Assembly (NCBI RefSeq): GCF_038096175.1
Contig: NZ_CP151099.1
Span: 808,501 to 872,500 of the forward strand
DNA from: Nostoc sp. UHCC 0302
GTDB taxonomy: Bacteria; Cyanobacteriota; Cyanobacteriia; Cyanobacteriales; Nostocaceae
DNA length: 64,000 nucleotides
Direction of reading: 5' to 3'
Shown here piece after piece: positions 53,625 to 63,131 of the stretch. The notes under the pieces are model-generated. The model was given only the letters and a program-made list of their open reading frames with translations, made no database searches and was not told the origin of the DNA. The translations under genes were made by a program, and so were the position numbers. Every line of letters begins with the position of its first letter. The stretch's first letter is position 1.

Positions 53625-54512
53625 CTATTTGTTATTACTGGTTAGCTTGGTGTTCTCTACAAGGTGAGTGGTCAGAAACCGTTGAATATGGTCTGCGATC
53701 GCATCCCCATCTTCTTCCAGAGCAAAGTGTCCCGTATCAAACAAATGAAACTCCAGGTTTTTTAAGTCGCGTTTGTAGGCATAAGCTCCCTCGACTAAAA
53801 AGCCCTGGTCATTTTTGCCCCATACAATTAGCGTTGGTGGTTGATATTGGCGCAAGTAAGCTTGCCATTGTGGATATAACCGCACATTGGACTGGTAGTC
53901 GTATTTTAATGCCAATTGAATATCTATATTGCCAGGGCGATCAAGGAGTGCCTGATCCAGAGTCCAGGTATCGGGACTGATGTTTTCTAGATTCCTAGCT
54001 CCAGTGATGTAATACCATTTTGCGCCCTTGCTTGCCAGAGCCTGTCGTACGCGATCGCTATTTTCGGGTGTCTTATTCTGCCAAAAAGCGCGCATGGGCT
54101 TCCAGAAATCACCAAGTCCTTCCTCGTAGGCATTGCCATTTTGCACAATCAGCGTCTCAATCTGCTCTGGATTCTGTACTGCCAATCGATAGCCAATCGG
54201 AGCGCCATAATCCATTAAATAAAGGCTATAGCGTTTCAATCCGATCGCATCGACAAAGCCTGCCATCACTTCGGCAAGGCGATCAAAGGTGTAATCAAAG
54301 TCATCCACCGTTGGCATGGAACTATAGCCAAAACCAGGATAATCAGGTGCAATCAGATGGAATTGATCTGCCAATGCCGGGATTAGATTGCGGAACATAT
54401 GGGACGAGGTGGGAAAGCCGTGCAGTAGCAGAATCGTCGGATGATCGCGAGAACCAGCTTCACGATAAAAGATATCTAAACCATTGATCGATACTGTGCG
54501 ATAAGTGGTCAT
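53625..54512 (-). CDS. Haloalkane dehalogenase/epoxide hydrolase-like alpha/beta hydrolase, copy A
   Basis: A 295-residue alpha/beta hydrolase. [21 protein letters not shown] gives the oxyanion region, and APDYPGFGYSSMP follows. The nucleophile position is [12 protein letters not shown] (Asp), IVWGKNDQGF gives the acid and [12 protein letters not shown] the His. An Asp nucleophile is the mark of haloalkane dehalogenases, fluoroacetate dehalogenases and epoxide hydrolases. The protein is duplicated at 56452-57321 (same length, most motifs identical). The substrate is unknown; xenobiotic or lipid-peroxide detoxification fits the neighbourhood. Confidence 0.88.
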   Translation of the reverse strand: MTTYRTVSINGLDIFYREAGSRDHPTILLLHGFPTSSHMFRNLIPALADQFHLIAPDYPGFGYSSMPTVDDFDYTFDRLAEVMAGFVDAIGLKRYSLYLMDYGAPIGYRLAVQNPEQIETLIVQNGNAYEEGLGDFWKPMRAFWQNKTPENSDRVRQALASKGAKWYYITGARNLENISPDTWTLDQALLDRPGNIDIQLALKYDYQSNVRLYPQWQAYLRQYQPPTLIVWGKNDQGFLVEGAYAYKRDLKNLEFHLFDTGHFALEEDGDAIADHIQRFLTTHLVENTKLTSNNK

Positions 54513-54584
54513 GCGTTTACTCTTTTGAATTCAAACCGTTCAATAGAATCAGAAATAGTTGATCTTGTTTATTAAAGTTTCTTG

Positions 54585-55610
54585 TCACTCTTTAGGAAGA
54601 GACCAGAATTTGATAGTTTTGTCGGCACTGCTGCTGGCTATTATGTTTCCGTGCGGACTGAAAACTACTGACCGCACGCCTCGCTCATGCCCGATCAAAT
54701 TCTCCAAGAGTTTGCCTTCAGGCAACCCCCATAACTTGATAGTGCTATCATTGCTACCACTAGCTAATCTCTTGCCATCGGGACTGAAAGCCACTGACCA
54801 CACAACTCCATCATGTCCAATTAGGGAGTGCAACAATTTACCAGTGGGCATTTGCCAGAGTTTGACTGTCCTATCAGCACTGCCACTCGCTAAAGTGCGT
54901 CCATCAGGGCTAAAAGTCACTGAGCGCACGGCTTGTGAATGAGCATTCAAGGTTTTTACAACAGCATCATCCGTGAGCCGCCAAATTTTGACTGTACCAC
55001 CCTCATTGCCACTAGCTAAGGTCTGCCCATCCGGACTAAAAGCAACAGTTCTTACCCATTTTCCATCCGATAACTGATGAACTTGTACGCCAGTCTGCAC
55101 GTTCCAGATGCGGATGGTTGTGTCAGCACTACCACTGGCTAACCATTTTCCGTTGGGGCTGATGGCAACAGCTTCTACATCATCTGTATGTCCATCTAGG
55201 GTACGAAGCAGTTGTCCCGTCTCTAAATTCCAGAGTTTAATCCGGTTATCCCAACTGCCACTAGCGAGCAGCTTGCTATCTGGACTGATGGCAAGGCTTA
55301 CCACTGCATCGCCGTGTCCTTTTAAAGTATAGAGTAAGGTGTTACTAGGCAGATCCCAAATTTTAACTTTTTTATCGTAACTGCCACTGGCGAGGAAGCG
55401 TCCATCAGGGCTGATTGCGATCGCGTAAACCCAAGTTGAATTTCCTTGGACAGAACGTAAGGGTTGAATGGTTGCAACAGAGATAGTAGCAACACTAGCG
55501 TTTCCGAAGGAAGACAATAGGCTAGCACAACTGCTACTACCAAGCAAGATCGTTAGGGTGCTGATTGCTAATGCTGCTGAAGATTTCCAGGTAATTTGTT
55601 TCGATCTCAT
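54585..55610 (-). CDS. Exported WD40-repeat protein
   Basis: A 341-residue protein from ATG 55610 (AAGGA about 10 nt upstream). The N-terminal signal (AALAISTLTILLGSSSCASLL) may be a lipoprotein signal, although SSSC is a weak lipobox. Seven WD repeats follow, each of the form VxSVAFSPDGxxLASGSxDxTIKLW, and close into a propeller. There is no attached kinase or NB-ARC domain, unlike many cyanobacterial WD40 proteins. The partner is unknown. It lies between two copies of the dehalogenase-like hydrolase. Confidence 0.88.
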   Translation of the reverse strand: MRSKQITWKSSAALAISTLTILLGSSSCASLLSSFGNASVATISVATIQPLRSVQGNSTWVYAIAISPDGRFLASGSYDKKVKIWDLPSNTLLYTLKGHGDAVVSLAISPDSKLLASGSWDNRIKLWNLETGQLLRTLDGHTDDVEAVAISPNGKWLASGSADTTIRIWNVQTGVQVHQLSDGKWVRTVAFSPDGQTLASGNEGGTVKIWRLTDDAVVKTLNAHSQAVRSVTFSPDGRTLASGSADRTVKLWQMPTGKLLHSLIGHDGVVWSVAFSPDGKRLASGSNDSTIKLWGLPEGKLLENLIGHERGVRSVVFSPHGNIIASSSADKTIKFWSLPKE

Positions 55611-55687
55611 AACAGGACATTCCTTGTGCGAGTGGGAGAATAATCTGGCTTGCACCCACTGCGTAACGGTGTCGGAGACTAGCGGTA

Positions 55688-56254
55688 CTATAGAGTAATT
55701 TTTTCTGGAATTTGAGATGAGAACACTTTTCCTTTCGCTTTTTGTTGTTTATTCCGATGTTCAATCCAGCATCGCATCAGAAATAAAAGGGTTGTCGTGA
55801 CAATCCCTACTAGCCCAATCGGGGTTAAATAGCTCCAATGCTCTAACATTTTGTCCCAAACGTGCCAAGTGAGCAGGAACATAGCTAAGTAAGCCAGGGT
55901 ATGTAATCGCTTCCAATTTTTTTTCAGCCTTTTGACACTCCAGTCATTAGAGGTAATTGCCAATAGGGTAAAAATTATGAAGGTAGATACACCTTGGATA
56001 TAAATCCAATAGGTATTGGGATCTAAAAAATCAAGGTCTCTCTTTTTCACTAAGAGGAAACCGTGAAGCAAAGCCAAGCAGAAAGCCAGAATACCGATAA
56101 GTCGTCGATATTTTAACAGCCATTTAGGAAGGTTCGCTTGTTTAGTTTGAGGAAAAATGATTCTGAGATTCGTGGGCATTAAGGTGAGAATATAAGCTCC
56201 TAAAGCTAGAAATCCCAGGCTGTTTTCTAACGGTGCTGTATCGATTGCTGCCAT
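55688..56254 (-). CDS. MsrQ/ferric-reductase-like membrane heme protein
   Basis: A 188-residue protein with about five transmembrane helices. His residues in FCLALLHGFLL and in RLHTLAYLAMFLLTWHVWDKM are placed like the heme b ligands of MsrQ/YedZ, a ferric-reductase-like domain. MsrQ feeds electrons to periplasmic methionine sulfoxide reductase MsrP, but no msrP gene is present here. AAGGAGG lies 7 nt before ATG 56254, so the TTG at 56260 is not used. It may supply reducing power to another exported enzyme. Confidence 0.82.
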   Translation of the reverse strand: MAAIDTAPLENSLGFLALGAYILTLMPTNLRIIFPQTKQANLPKWLLKYRRLIGILAFCLALLHGFLLVKKRDLDFLDPNTYWIYIQGVSTFIIFTLLAITSNDWSVKRLKKNWKRLHTLAYLAMFLLTWHVWDKMLEHWSYLTPIGLVGIVTTTLLFLMRCWIEHRNKQQKAKGKVFSSQIPEKITL

Positions 56255-56451
56255 GACCAATCCTCCTTAATTTTTCAATAAAAGCCCTTACAAAGGTAGG
56301 TATTTTTTATTTGGTCATTTTTTGACAATTCCAGCCGATCTTTACTACATCAATCGTCTCTGTTCATACTCTTTTTTTGGCGAAGGTATTGTTATTCCAA
56401 GGTTTATACCTGAGCATGAGCCATACTGGGATAATCCATCATTTCCACCGA

Positions 56452-57321
56452 TCAGGTGAGAACGGATTGCAGTCGTGATGTGAGAAATTGATCGATATAG
56501 TTTGCGATCGCATCCCCATCTTCTTCCAGGGCAAAATGTCCGGTATCGAATAGATGGAACTCAACGTCTTTCAAGTCACGCTGGTAGGGATAAGCACCGT
56601 CAGCAGGAAAGATGTAGTCGTTCTTGCCCCAAACAATCAGGGTAGGAGGTTGATACTGGCGGAAATACTCCTGCCATTGGGGATAGAGCGGTGGATTGCT
56701 GCCATAGCTATAAAACAGCGCCAGTTGAATCTCTTCGTTTCCGGGACGGTCGAGGAAATGTTGATCCACCGTCCAGGTATCGGGACTAATTGCTTCTAAA
56801 TTATGAACACCATTGGTATATTGCCACTTCGTTGCTTCTAGAGTGAAAAGGTATTTGAGCTTTTGGGCATTTTCAGGTGATCGCTCTTGCCAGTATGCCT
56901 TAATCGGCTCCCAGAATTCGCGTAGACCTTCCTCGTAAGCATTGCCATTTTGAACAATCAGAGATTGCACGCGCTCTGGATATTTAGCAGCAATCCGATA
57001 GCCAATCGGTGCACCATAATCCATCACATAAAGGCTGTACTTTTTGAGCTCGATCGCAGCAATAAATTTTTCCACAATCTCAGCCAAGCGATCAAACGTG
57101 TATTCAAATTCATTTACAGTTGGCATCGAACTGTTGCCGTAGCCAGGGTAGTCAGGAGCAATGAGATGGAATTTATCAGCGAGGGCAGGTATGAGATTGC
57201 GGAACATATGAGAGGAAGTTGGAAAGCCGTGCAATAACAGAATCGTCGGATTATTACGAGAACCAGCTTCACGGTAGAAGATATCTAAACCATCGATTGA
57301 AACTGTGCGATATGTCGTCAT
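56452..57321 (-). CDS. Haloalkane dehalogenase/epoxide hydrolase-like alpha/beta hydrolase, copy B
   Basis: A 289-residue paralogue of 53625-54512. [19 protein letters not shown], the Asp elbow [23 protein letters not shown] and [12 protein letters not shown] are shared. The differences are spread along the protein, which suggests an older duplication. The start at ATG 57321 has AAGGAG 7 nt upstream; the longer frame starting at 57354 is rejected. It is followed upstream by MOSC copy B, 58 bp away, and SDR, all on the same strand. Confidence 0.88.
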   Translation of the reverse strand: MTTYRTVSIDGLDIFYREAGSRNNPTILLLHGFPTSSHMFRNLIPALADKFHLIAPDYPGYGNSSMPTVNEFEYTFDRLAEIVEKFIAAIELKKYSLYVMDYGAPIGYRIAAKYPERVQSLIVQNGNAYEEGLREFWEPIKAYWQERSPENAQKLKYLFTLEATKWQYTNGVHNLEAISPDTWTVDQHFLDRPGNEEIQLALFYSYGSNPPLYPQWQEYFRQYQPPTLIVWGKNDYIFPADGAYPYQRDLKDVEFHLFDTGHFALEEDGDAIANYIDQFLTSRLQSVLT

Positions 57322-57378
57322 GGGATTACTCCTTGTAAGTGATAAAAGTGACATGATGGCGTTTTACGACAGGTTGAT

Positions 57379-58029
57379 CTATCTCACATCCTGACGACGG
57401 ATTTGCTCTTGAAAGTAGTCCCGCCAGCTTTCAGGTAAGGCTTCAAGTTGAGCAGCACGATGCAGTAACTCTGGATTGTTTCGCTCACGAACATAAAGCT
57501 GAATGATATTAGCAACAGTAATGTTGTTGGTATCTCGACTCATCAACTCTAAAGTGTCTCCGACTCCAACTTCGCCCTCTTGCAAAACCCGAAAGTAAAA
57601 TCCGGTGCGACGACTGGCGAGAAATCGTTTCACCATATCCGATCGCCCAAAGCGAATCCCTAGTTTGTAGCAGGGTAAGCGCGGTTGAGTCACCATTAAT
57701 TCAGCACTGCCAATTTTGAAGCGATCGCCAATGTTAATTTCCTCTTCTTGAAATCCTGTAACTGTGAAATTTTCACCAAAGATTCCTGGCGTTAACTCTG
57801 TGTCAGGCAATTCATCTCGCCAGTAGTCGTAATGCTCAAAAGGATAAACATAGACGGCTTTATCTACTCCGCCATGAACGGTGAGATCAGCTTGGCGATC
57901 GCCATCTAAATTGAGTTCACGCACCATCACTCTCGAATTGATTGGCTCTTTGAAAATTCCAGTGCGGACGGGTTTTCCTTTCCAGGTCACTTCACGCGGC
58001 AGGCCGACATTAACAGAGATCAGCTTCAT
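57379..58029 (-). CDS. MOSC-domain protein (YiiM-like), copy B
   Basis: A 216-residue MOSC protein nearly identical in motifs to copy A: DLTVHGGVDKAVYVYPFEHYDYWRDELP, GIFGENFTVTGF and PRLPCYKLGIRFGR with the conserved Cys. Start at ATG 58029 with AAGAAGGG upstream; the longer frame is a read-back into the SDR gene. It lies 20 bp after the SDR stop, so translational coupling is likely. Confidence 0.88.
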   Translation of the reverse strand: MKLISVNVGLPREVTWKGKPVRTGIFKEPINSRVMVRELNLDGDRQADLTVHGGVDKAVYVYPFEHYDYWRDELPDTELTPGIFGENFTVTGFQEEEINIGDRFKIGSAELMVTQPRLPCYKLGIRFGRSDMVKRFLASRRTGFYFRVLQEGEVGVGDTLELMSRDTNNITVANIIQLYVRERNNPELLHRAAQLEALPESWRDYFQEQIRRQDVR

Positions 58030-58048
58030 CTTTAACCCTTCTTGGACT

Positions 58049-58798
58049 TCAAATCTGTGCCATACCGCCATCGACAAACAACTCAATGCCGTTCACGAAG
58101 CTACTGTCATCTGAAGCAAGAAAGACAACGGCTTTGGCAATCTCATCGGGTCTGCCGACTCGTCCCAGTGGGATGGTGCTAGCTTGGCTGTCCACGAATT
58201 CTTGCAACTGCTGGTCATTCAGTCCCAGATGATCGTAACCAGGAGTCGGAACCACACCAGGGCTAATGGCATTCACTCGGATCTTGCGTTCTCTGAGGTC
58301 GAGTATCCAATTCCGAGCAAATGATCTCACGGCGGCTTTGGTGGCGCTGTAAACACTGAAAGCTGGCGTACCTTTTATAGAAGCAGTCGAAGCATTCAGG
58401 ATAATAGAAGCGCCCTCTGGTAACAGTGGCAGCGCCTTTTGTACAGTGAACAGCAAACCTTTGACGTTTATGTTGAATGTTTTGTCAAAGTGTTCCTCAG
58501 TGATTGCTCCAAGTGGGGCAATTTGTCCACCGCCAGCATTAGCGAAGATGATATCGAGGTGTCCTTGCTCTTGCTTAATGGTGGCAAACAGACGATCAAG
58601 GTCTGCCAGATTAGAAACATCGCTCTGTACAGCTGTAACATTTTTACCAATGGCTTCCACCGCAGCATCCAGTTCGACTTGGCGACGACCTGTGATGTAG
58701 ACATAGGCACCTTCAGCAACAAACTGTTTGGCTGTGGCAAGACCGATACCACTGTTGCCACCCGTGACAAGGGCGATTTTTCCTTCTAGTTTTTTCAT
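58049..58798 (-). CDS. Short-chain dehydrogenase/reductase
   Basis: A 249-residue classical [16 protein letters not shown] binds the nucleotide, IIFANAGGG is the NAG motif, and the catalytic residues are Ser in NASTASIKG and the Tyr/Lys pair YSATK. It ends [15 protein letters not shown], with [15 protein letters not shown] before. Substrate unknown. Its N-terminus matches the stub at 51714-51758. A MITE copy lies 20 bp upstream of the start, so its promoter region has been altered. Confidence 0.92.
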   Translation of the reverse strand: MKKLEGKIALVTGGNSGIGLATAKQFVAEGAYVYITGRRQVELDAAVEAIGKNVTAVQSDVSNLADLDRLFATIKQEQGHLDIIFANAGGGQIAPLGAITEEHFDKTFNINVKGLLFTVQKALPLLPEGASIILNASTASIKGTPAFSVYSATKAAVRSFARNWILDLRERKIRVNAISPGVVPTPGYDHLGLNDQQLQEFVDSQASTIPLGRVGRPDEIAKAVVFLASDDSSFVNGIELFVDGGMAQI

Positions 58799-58818
58799 AG
58801 GTTAAATTGGTTTGCCCC

Positions 58819-58923
58819 GAATGGCACGCTTGTAAAGCCCAAAGACTTATTGTATACTCGTTCCCGGCCTGGAGGCTCTTAACCAGTTGGGGCAAGGGCT
58901 GTATCTTAACTTAGTGCCATTTC
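58819..58923. mobile_element. Short MITE-like copy with internal deletion
   Basis: A 105-bp copy. Left end GAATGGCACGCTTG and right end TTAGTGCCATTTC are degenerate, and the interior (AAAGCCCAAAGACTTAT, GCCTGGAGGCT, GGGCTGTATCTTAAC) matches the copy at 50392 with about 60 bp missing. No matching flanks are seen. Confidence 0.65.
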
Positions 58924-58947
58924 TTACATCTCCTTTGATTGAGCTGC

Positions 58948-59463
58948 TTAATGACGCTGCTTGAGACCTGCAACGAGGTCGGTAACTTGACGTTGAGCCT
59001 CTGCGCTCAGTGAGTCAAAGTCGTCTAAGAAGAATTGACGTTCTAGGGTTAACTTCCGGGTATTGAGTAACCCTTCGATCTGCCAACCTTCGTCACCTTT
59101 CGTTACGACGTATAGTGGCAGCGAATCTCGTGACGCTGAAGTTTCGGTTTGTCCGGGCAGTATTATCCTGATAACTACAAGCATGAGCGCGAGTTGCGAG
59201 TTCACGAAGCGGACAAAATCCACCTCACCCTCCAGGCGTGTTCCTTTGACAACTGTGTCGAACGCTTGCTGATGAAATGCAGCGATTTCTTTTCGACCCT
59301 TGAGATGCGTGCCCTCGAACGTGATGAAATCGGCAGTTTCGCTGAATGGGGCAGCGAAGCCTTCGCCGCTACCTCGATTCCAAGCATCAATCATCTGGTG
59401 AGGGAAAGCACGGATTGCCGACTCGTCAGCAGTAGTGGTGGTTTGAGCTGTTTGTGAATTCAT
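58948..59463 (-). CDS. SgcJ/EcaC-family SnoaL-like protein
   Basis: A 171-residue protein with the SnoaL/DUF4440 fold. IRAFPHQMIDAWNRGSGEGFAAPFSETADFITFEGTHLKGRKEIAAFHQQAF is the SgcJ/EcaC fingerprint, and EGLLNTRKLTL ends the fold. The family is annotated as oxidoreductase but its activity is not established. AAGGAAAAC lies upstream of ATG 59463. A decayed SDR fragment follows at 59521. Confidence 0.85.
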   Translation of the reverse strand: MNSQTAQTTTTADESAIRAFPHQMIDAWNRGSGEGFAAPFSETADFITFEGTHLKGRKEIAAFHQQAFDTVVKGTRLEGEVDFVRFVNSQLALMLVVIRIILPGQTETSASRDSLPLYVVTKGDEGWQIEGLLNTRKLTLERQFFLDDFDSLSAEAQRQVTDLVAGLKQRH

Positions 59464-59520
59464 AGTTTTGAGTTTTCCTTTTAAGTAATAGACCAGTTTT
59501 CAAGCGGCATAGAGGGTGTT

Positions 59521-59624
59521 ATGAACTCTGAAAATCATCTTGGTCGCGGATTTGCCGATCGCTCACTTCCTCAACAGCACCCAGCAATGCATAACCTGCG
59601 TTGTTTACAAGCACATCAATAATC
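59521..59624 (-). pseudogene. SDR internal fragment
   Basis: The minus strand reads IDVLVNNAGYALLGAVEEVS then DRQIRDQ before stopping, which is the NNAG region of an SDR (typically followed by ...FDVNVFG). There is no start, cofactor motif or C-terminus, so it is a leftover of a deleted gene. Confidence 0.7.
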
Positions 59625-59706
59625 ATTGTTTACTTGTGCAATGACTCCTGCTTGAGAAAATGGCTTTATTGTCGCGATCGCGATTTTCCTGTTCAAAAAC
59701 ACCAGA

Positions 59707-60832
59707 TCAAGCGAGCAGACGCAACGATTCCTCCCAAAGGCGATCGGCGTTGTTCGTGTCGAGGGCGTAAGGGGCAACACCACTGTAGTCTTTGGTTCGC
59801 TGGGTAACGATCGTGGCTTCGTTGCAGTCCTCGAAGTAGCGACCACCAATGCCTTCCACTAAGGGGGAGGTTGCCAGGAGAACAGAGGTGGCAGCACCCT
59901 GTTCCGGTGTCTTCCGCAGATCCGGTGGGGTCTGGATACCACCAACGTGGCGTTGGAGATTGGTGGCGATCGCTCCAGGCATCAAAGCATTGGCAGTAAT
60001 GCCATCCCTGAACCAGCGCCCAGTAGCAGCGACCGCGAAAAGTACGTTCGCTGTCTTGGACTGCCCGTATGCCAACCACGGATCGTAGGGACGGAACGCG
60101 AAGTGGATATCATCGAATACAATCGGCGAGAGCATGTGGGCGCTAGAACTGACAGACACGATGCGCGCAGCACCGTCCGCCGCCAGAGCATCGTGGAGTC
60201 CGAGTGGAATGGCACTAAGTTAAGCGTAAACCCCTTATATAACTGGCTTTTGGGTGTGGGGTGTGGGGTGTGGGGTGTAGGGTGTGGGAAATCAAGAAAA
60301 TGTTGAACTCCTTGACGCAACTAAAGTTTAATTGTCTTAAACACCACACCCTACACCCTGCCCCCAACACCCTGCCCTAGCGAGATTTCACGTTTTCTTA
60401 GTGACATTCGAGTCCGAGTGTTAGAGTGAAGTGTCCGAGGTGGTTGGTGGCAAACTGCATCTCCCAGCCTTCGGGTGTATGCTGTTCAGGCAATGCCATT
60501 ACCCCTGCGTTGTTGACGAGGATATGTAGTGGTTCATTCCACGCGGCAATGAATTTAGCGATCGCTCCTCGGTCGGTCAGGTCAAGTTCGGCAACGTGAA
60601 TATTTTGATTCCCAGTGGTAGCAGTGATGTCAGCCGCCGTCTTTGCCCCAGCATCGACGTTACGCACAGCCAACGTAACTTCGGCTCCAGCGTGAGCCAA
60701 CGCCCGCGCCGTTTCTACACCGATACCCGATGCTGCTCCCGTGACGATCGCCTGTTTGCCAGAGAGATCGATTCCCTGTGCTACCTCAGAGGCGGTAGAG
60801 TGCCGTCCAAATGGTGTGGTAATTCGTGTCAT
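59707..60832 (-). pseudogene. SDR gene interrupted by a MITE
   Basis: The N-terminal part (60832 down to 60410) encodes TGAASGIGVETARAL, ILVNNAGVMALPEQ and FATNHLGHFTLTLGL. The C-terminal part (60206 down to 59707) begins HDALAADGAARIVSVSSSAHM and continues YGQSKTANVLF (catalytic YxxxK) and ANALMPGAIATNLQRH. Together they form a complete retinol-dehydrogenase-like SDR of about 300 residues. They are split by a 203-bp element plus an 11-bp duplicated target. Removing the element and one copy restores the frame exactly. As present, the insertion shifts the frame and adds a stop, so the gene is inactive unless the element excises. Confidence 0.92.
60207..60409. mobile_element. MITE inside the SDR gene with 11-bp target duplication
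   Basis: A 203-bp element ends in GAATGGCACTAAG and CTTAGTGACATTC. It is flanked by the perfect direct repeat GAGTCCGAGTG (60196-60206 and 60410-60420). It contains GTGTGGG heptamer-like tandem units and TTTAATTGTCTTAAAC. The interrupted gene frame shows the pre-insertion sequence directly, which makes this the best-supported insertion in the window. Confidence 0.95.
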
Positions 60833-60852
60833 TGCGTGTTCCTTTATAGATG

Positions 60853-62448
60853 TTAGGAGCGATCGCTGACTTCTAGATAAGTTGAGTTGGCTGAATTTTG
60901 TACTTTGTGCTTAACGAGAAGAGTTTGTCGAGTGCAACTTGTTTTAATTAAATCAGCTGCTTTTTCACCAATCATGATGGTCGGTGCGTTCGTATTTCCC
61001 GTGGTGATTGTTGGCATGATGGAAGCATCAACAACTCGCAATCCCTCAACCCCATGTACCCGCAACTCAGGATCGACCACTGCCATTGGGTCAATGCCCA
61101 TTTTGCAAGTGCCAACCGGATGCCACACAGTGCTGCAAGTGTCCCGAATGTAAGCTTCGAGTGCTGCATCACTCTGCTTGTCAGCACCCGGAGCGATTTC
61201 CTTACCGCGAAACTCATCCAAAGCACTTGCACCGAACAAGTTACGGAGTAATTTAATCCCGACAACGAACTTTTGCACATCAGTTTCACTTTGGAGAAAG
61301 TTCATTTGAATCATCGGTGTGTCTTTGGGGTCGGGGGAACGCAAACTGACACTACCAATGTTTTGAGGATGAGTTAAACAGACGAAACTTGTAAATCCTA
61401 AACCAGAGTGGGCATAACCAGGCGGTGCCAACACAACCGGGCCGAAGAGAAACTGTAAATCTGGCGCGGCATCCAGATTACCCGGAGTATGCAAAAACAA
61501 GCCAGCTTCAGCGACACTACTGCTGCTTGCCGTGTGTAAATCCTGAGTTGCCTCGTGTGCCACGGACACAACAGGGTGGTCTTGGAGGTTTTGACCGACA
61601 CCCGGCAAATCAGCCACTACCGGAATTCCCATCGCTTGCAGGTGTTCTGCATCACCAATACCGGAAAGCATCAGTAGCTTGGGCGAATCGAACGCGCCAG
61701 CGCTTAAAATCACTTCGGAGTTTACCCTAACCTGGTGCAGCATGTCCTCGTGCAGGTATTCTACCCCAATAGTGCGAGTACCCTCAAACAACAAGCGAGT
61801 TACCAACGCTCCTGTGGTTACAGTCAAATTGGGACGCTGGAAAATGGGTAGCAGGAAGGCAGCGGCGGCGCTGTGGCGCTTACCATCCTTGATCGTCAAC
61901 TGATAGAGTCCTGCTCCTGACTGCTGCATTCCATTGGGATCGGGATTGTGGTCATATCCTAGTTCCACTGCTGCGTCTACAAAACGTTGGGATACCACAG
62001 CAGGTGCAATTAGATCGGTGACGCTCAACTCTCCATCGACCCCGTGAAATTCAGACGCGCCTCGTGAGAAGTGTTCTGATTTCTTGAAGTAGGGCAAGAC
62101 ATCAAGGTACGACCAACCGGGATTGCCCAATGACTGCCAGTGGTCATAATCGTGAGAATTGCCTCGCAGATAAATCATGATATTAATCGAACTGCTGCCG
62201 CCCAGGACTTTGCCACGGGGACAAAAGATTTTGCGGTTATTCAGGTAGGGTTCTGGCTCTGAGAAGTATGCCCAGTCAACTTCAGAGCCTAGTAAGCTGA
62301 GGCATTCCGACGGGATGTGAATCTCCGGTTTAGTATCTGGGTTGCCAGCTTCGAGTAATAACACGGTTGTGTCACCGTTTTCTGTCAGACGGTTAGCAAC
62401 CACGCAGCCTGCTGACCCTGCACCAATTACAATGTAGTCATATTGCAT
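60853..62448 (-). CDS. GMC-family FAD oxidoreductase (choline-dehydrogenase-like)
   Basis: A 531-residue GMC oxidoreductase. DYIVIGAGSAGCVVANRLTE binds FAD. GKVLGGSSSINIMIYLRGNSHDYD and LSAGAFDSPKLLMLSGIG (GMC signatures 1 and 2) are intact. VWHPVGTCKMGIDP carries the catalytic His, and NTNAPTIMIGEKAADLI ends the protein. Substrates in the family are alcohols such as choline, glucose or aryl alcohols. AAAGGAGA lies upstream of ATG 62448, which is preferred over 62475. It forms the start of an alcohol-oxidation module with the interrupted SDR downstream. Confidence 0.92.
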   Translation of the reverse strand: MQYDYIVIGAGSAGCVVANRLTENGDTTVLLLEAGNPDTKPEIHIPSECLSLLGSEVDWAYFSEPEPYLNNRKIFCPRGKVLGGSSSINIMIYLRGNSHDYDHWQSLGNPGWSYLDVLPYFKKSEHFSRGASEFHGVDGELSVTDLIAPAVVSQRFVDAAVELGYDHNPDPNGMQQSGAGLYQLTIKDGKRHSAAAAFLLPIFQRPNLTVTTGALVTRLLFEGTRTIGVEYLHEDMLHQVRVNSEVILSAGAFDSPKLLMLSGIGDAEHLQAMGIPVVADLPGVGQNLQDHPVVSVAHEATQDLHTASSSSVAEAGLFLHTPGNLDAAPDLQFLFGPVVLAPPGYAHSGLGFTSFVCLTHPQNIGSVSLRSPDPKDTPMIQMNFLQSETDVQKFVVGIKLLRNLFGASALDEFRGKEIAPGADKQSDAALEAYIRDTCSTVWHPVGTCKMGIDPMAVVDPELRVHGVEGLRVVDASIMPTITTGNTNAPTIMIGEKAADLIKTSCTRQTLLVKHKVQNSANSTYLEVSDRS

Positions 62449-62510
62449 CACGAAACTCTCCTTTGCTGCCTGCAACGGATTGATGGAATTAGGGATGAAC
62501 AGAAGTAGCC

Positions 62511-62936
62511 CTACTTTCCTGCGTAGAAATAGTCCAGCTTGATCTTGCTCTTCAGACGGTCACGTAGCTCGATAGAGAAACGGAGTACGGCACTGAGGGG
62601 GCGATGATGAATTGCAATATGGACAATCAGACCGTCCGGGTTCTTGGTGAGGATTGTTACGCCAGAAAGAGTCTGTCCGCCGAAAGCTTTCGCGTCCCAC
62701 TCCAGATATGTTTGCTGATCGCTCTCAACTTGGTGAGTGAAGGTGAGCGCCTCGTAAACTTTGCTGGCAGTAGCCATGATACTTTTCACACAATCTCGCC
62801 CCTCGATTGGACGAACTAGCACGCTGGCTTCAAGTACGACGTTATCAGCAAAAGCGTCTGCGAATGAGCTTTCTGACTGATCAGCAAAGGCTTGAGTCCA
62901 ACTCTTCTGAATATCGATCATAGTGTTACTGGTCAT
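62511..62936 (-). CDS. SnoaL/NTF2-like protein
   Basis: A 141-residue NTF2-fold protein. IQKSWTQAFADQSESSFADAFADNVVLEASVLVRPIEGRDCVKSIM resembles SnoaL-type polyketide cyclase or steroid isomerase-like proteins. Catalysis cannot be inferred. I start at ATG 62936 or the next Met five codons later; the longer frame would begin inside the MITE. A MITE now sits immediately upstream, so expression from the upstream cupin promoter must pass through it. Confidence 0.72.
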   Translation of the reverse strand: MTSNTMIDIQKSWTQAFADQSESSFADAFADNVVLEASVLVRPIEGRDCVKSIMATASKVYEALTFTHQVESDQQTYLEWDAKAFGGQTLSGVTILTKNPDGLIVHIAIHHRPLSAVLRFSIELRDRLKSKIKLDYFYAGK

Positions 62937-62948
62937 ATGGGATGTACC

Positions 62949-63121
62949 GAATGGCACTAAGAAAAGCTGAAAGCTCGCCTGGGCTGGGTGTAGGGAAAGA
63001 TCAAGAAAAGTAAATATGAGTGGGGATAGAAATAAATTTTTTCCTCACTACACCCAACACCCGACACCCCACACCCAAAAGCCTGATATATAGTGGGTTT
63101 GCCGTTATCTTAGTGCCATTC
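62949..63121. mobile_element. MITE between cupin and SnoaL-like genes, 11-bp target duplication
   Basis: A 173-bp copy with ends GAATGGCACTAAGAAAAG and TTATCTTAGTGCCATTC. It is flanked by the perfect repeat TGGGATGTACC (62938-62948 and 63122-63132). It separates two minus-strand genes; the right duplication abuts the cupin stop codon. Confidence 0.93.
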
Positions 63122-63131
63122 TGGGATGTAC

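Noticed and set aside
60206-60409. Tandem GTGTGGG units and CACACCC blocks considered as a CRISPR-like array.
   Set aside because: Units are 7 bp without spacers and lie within the MITE.
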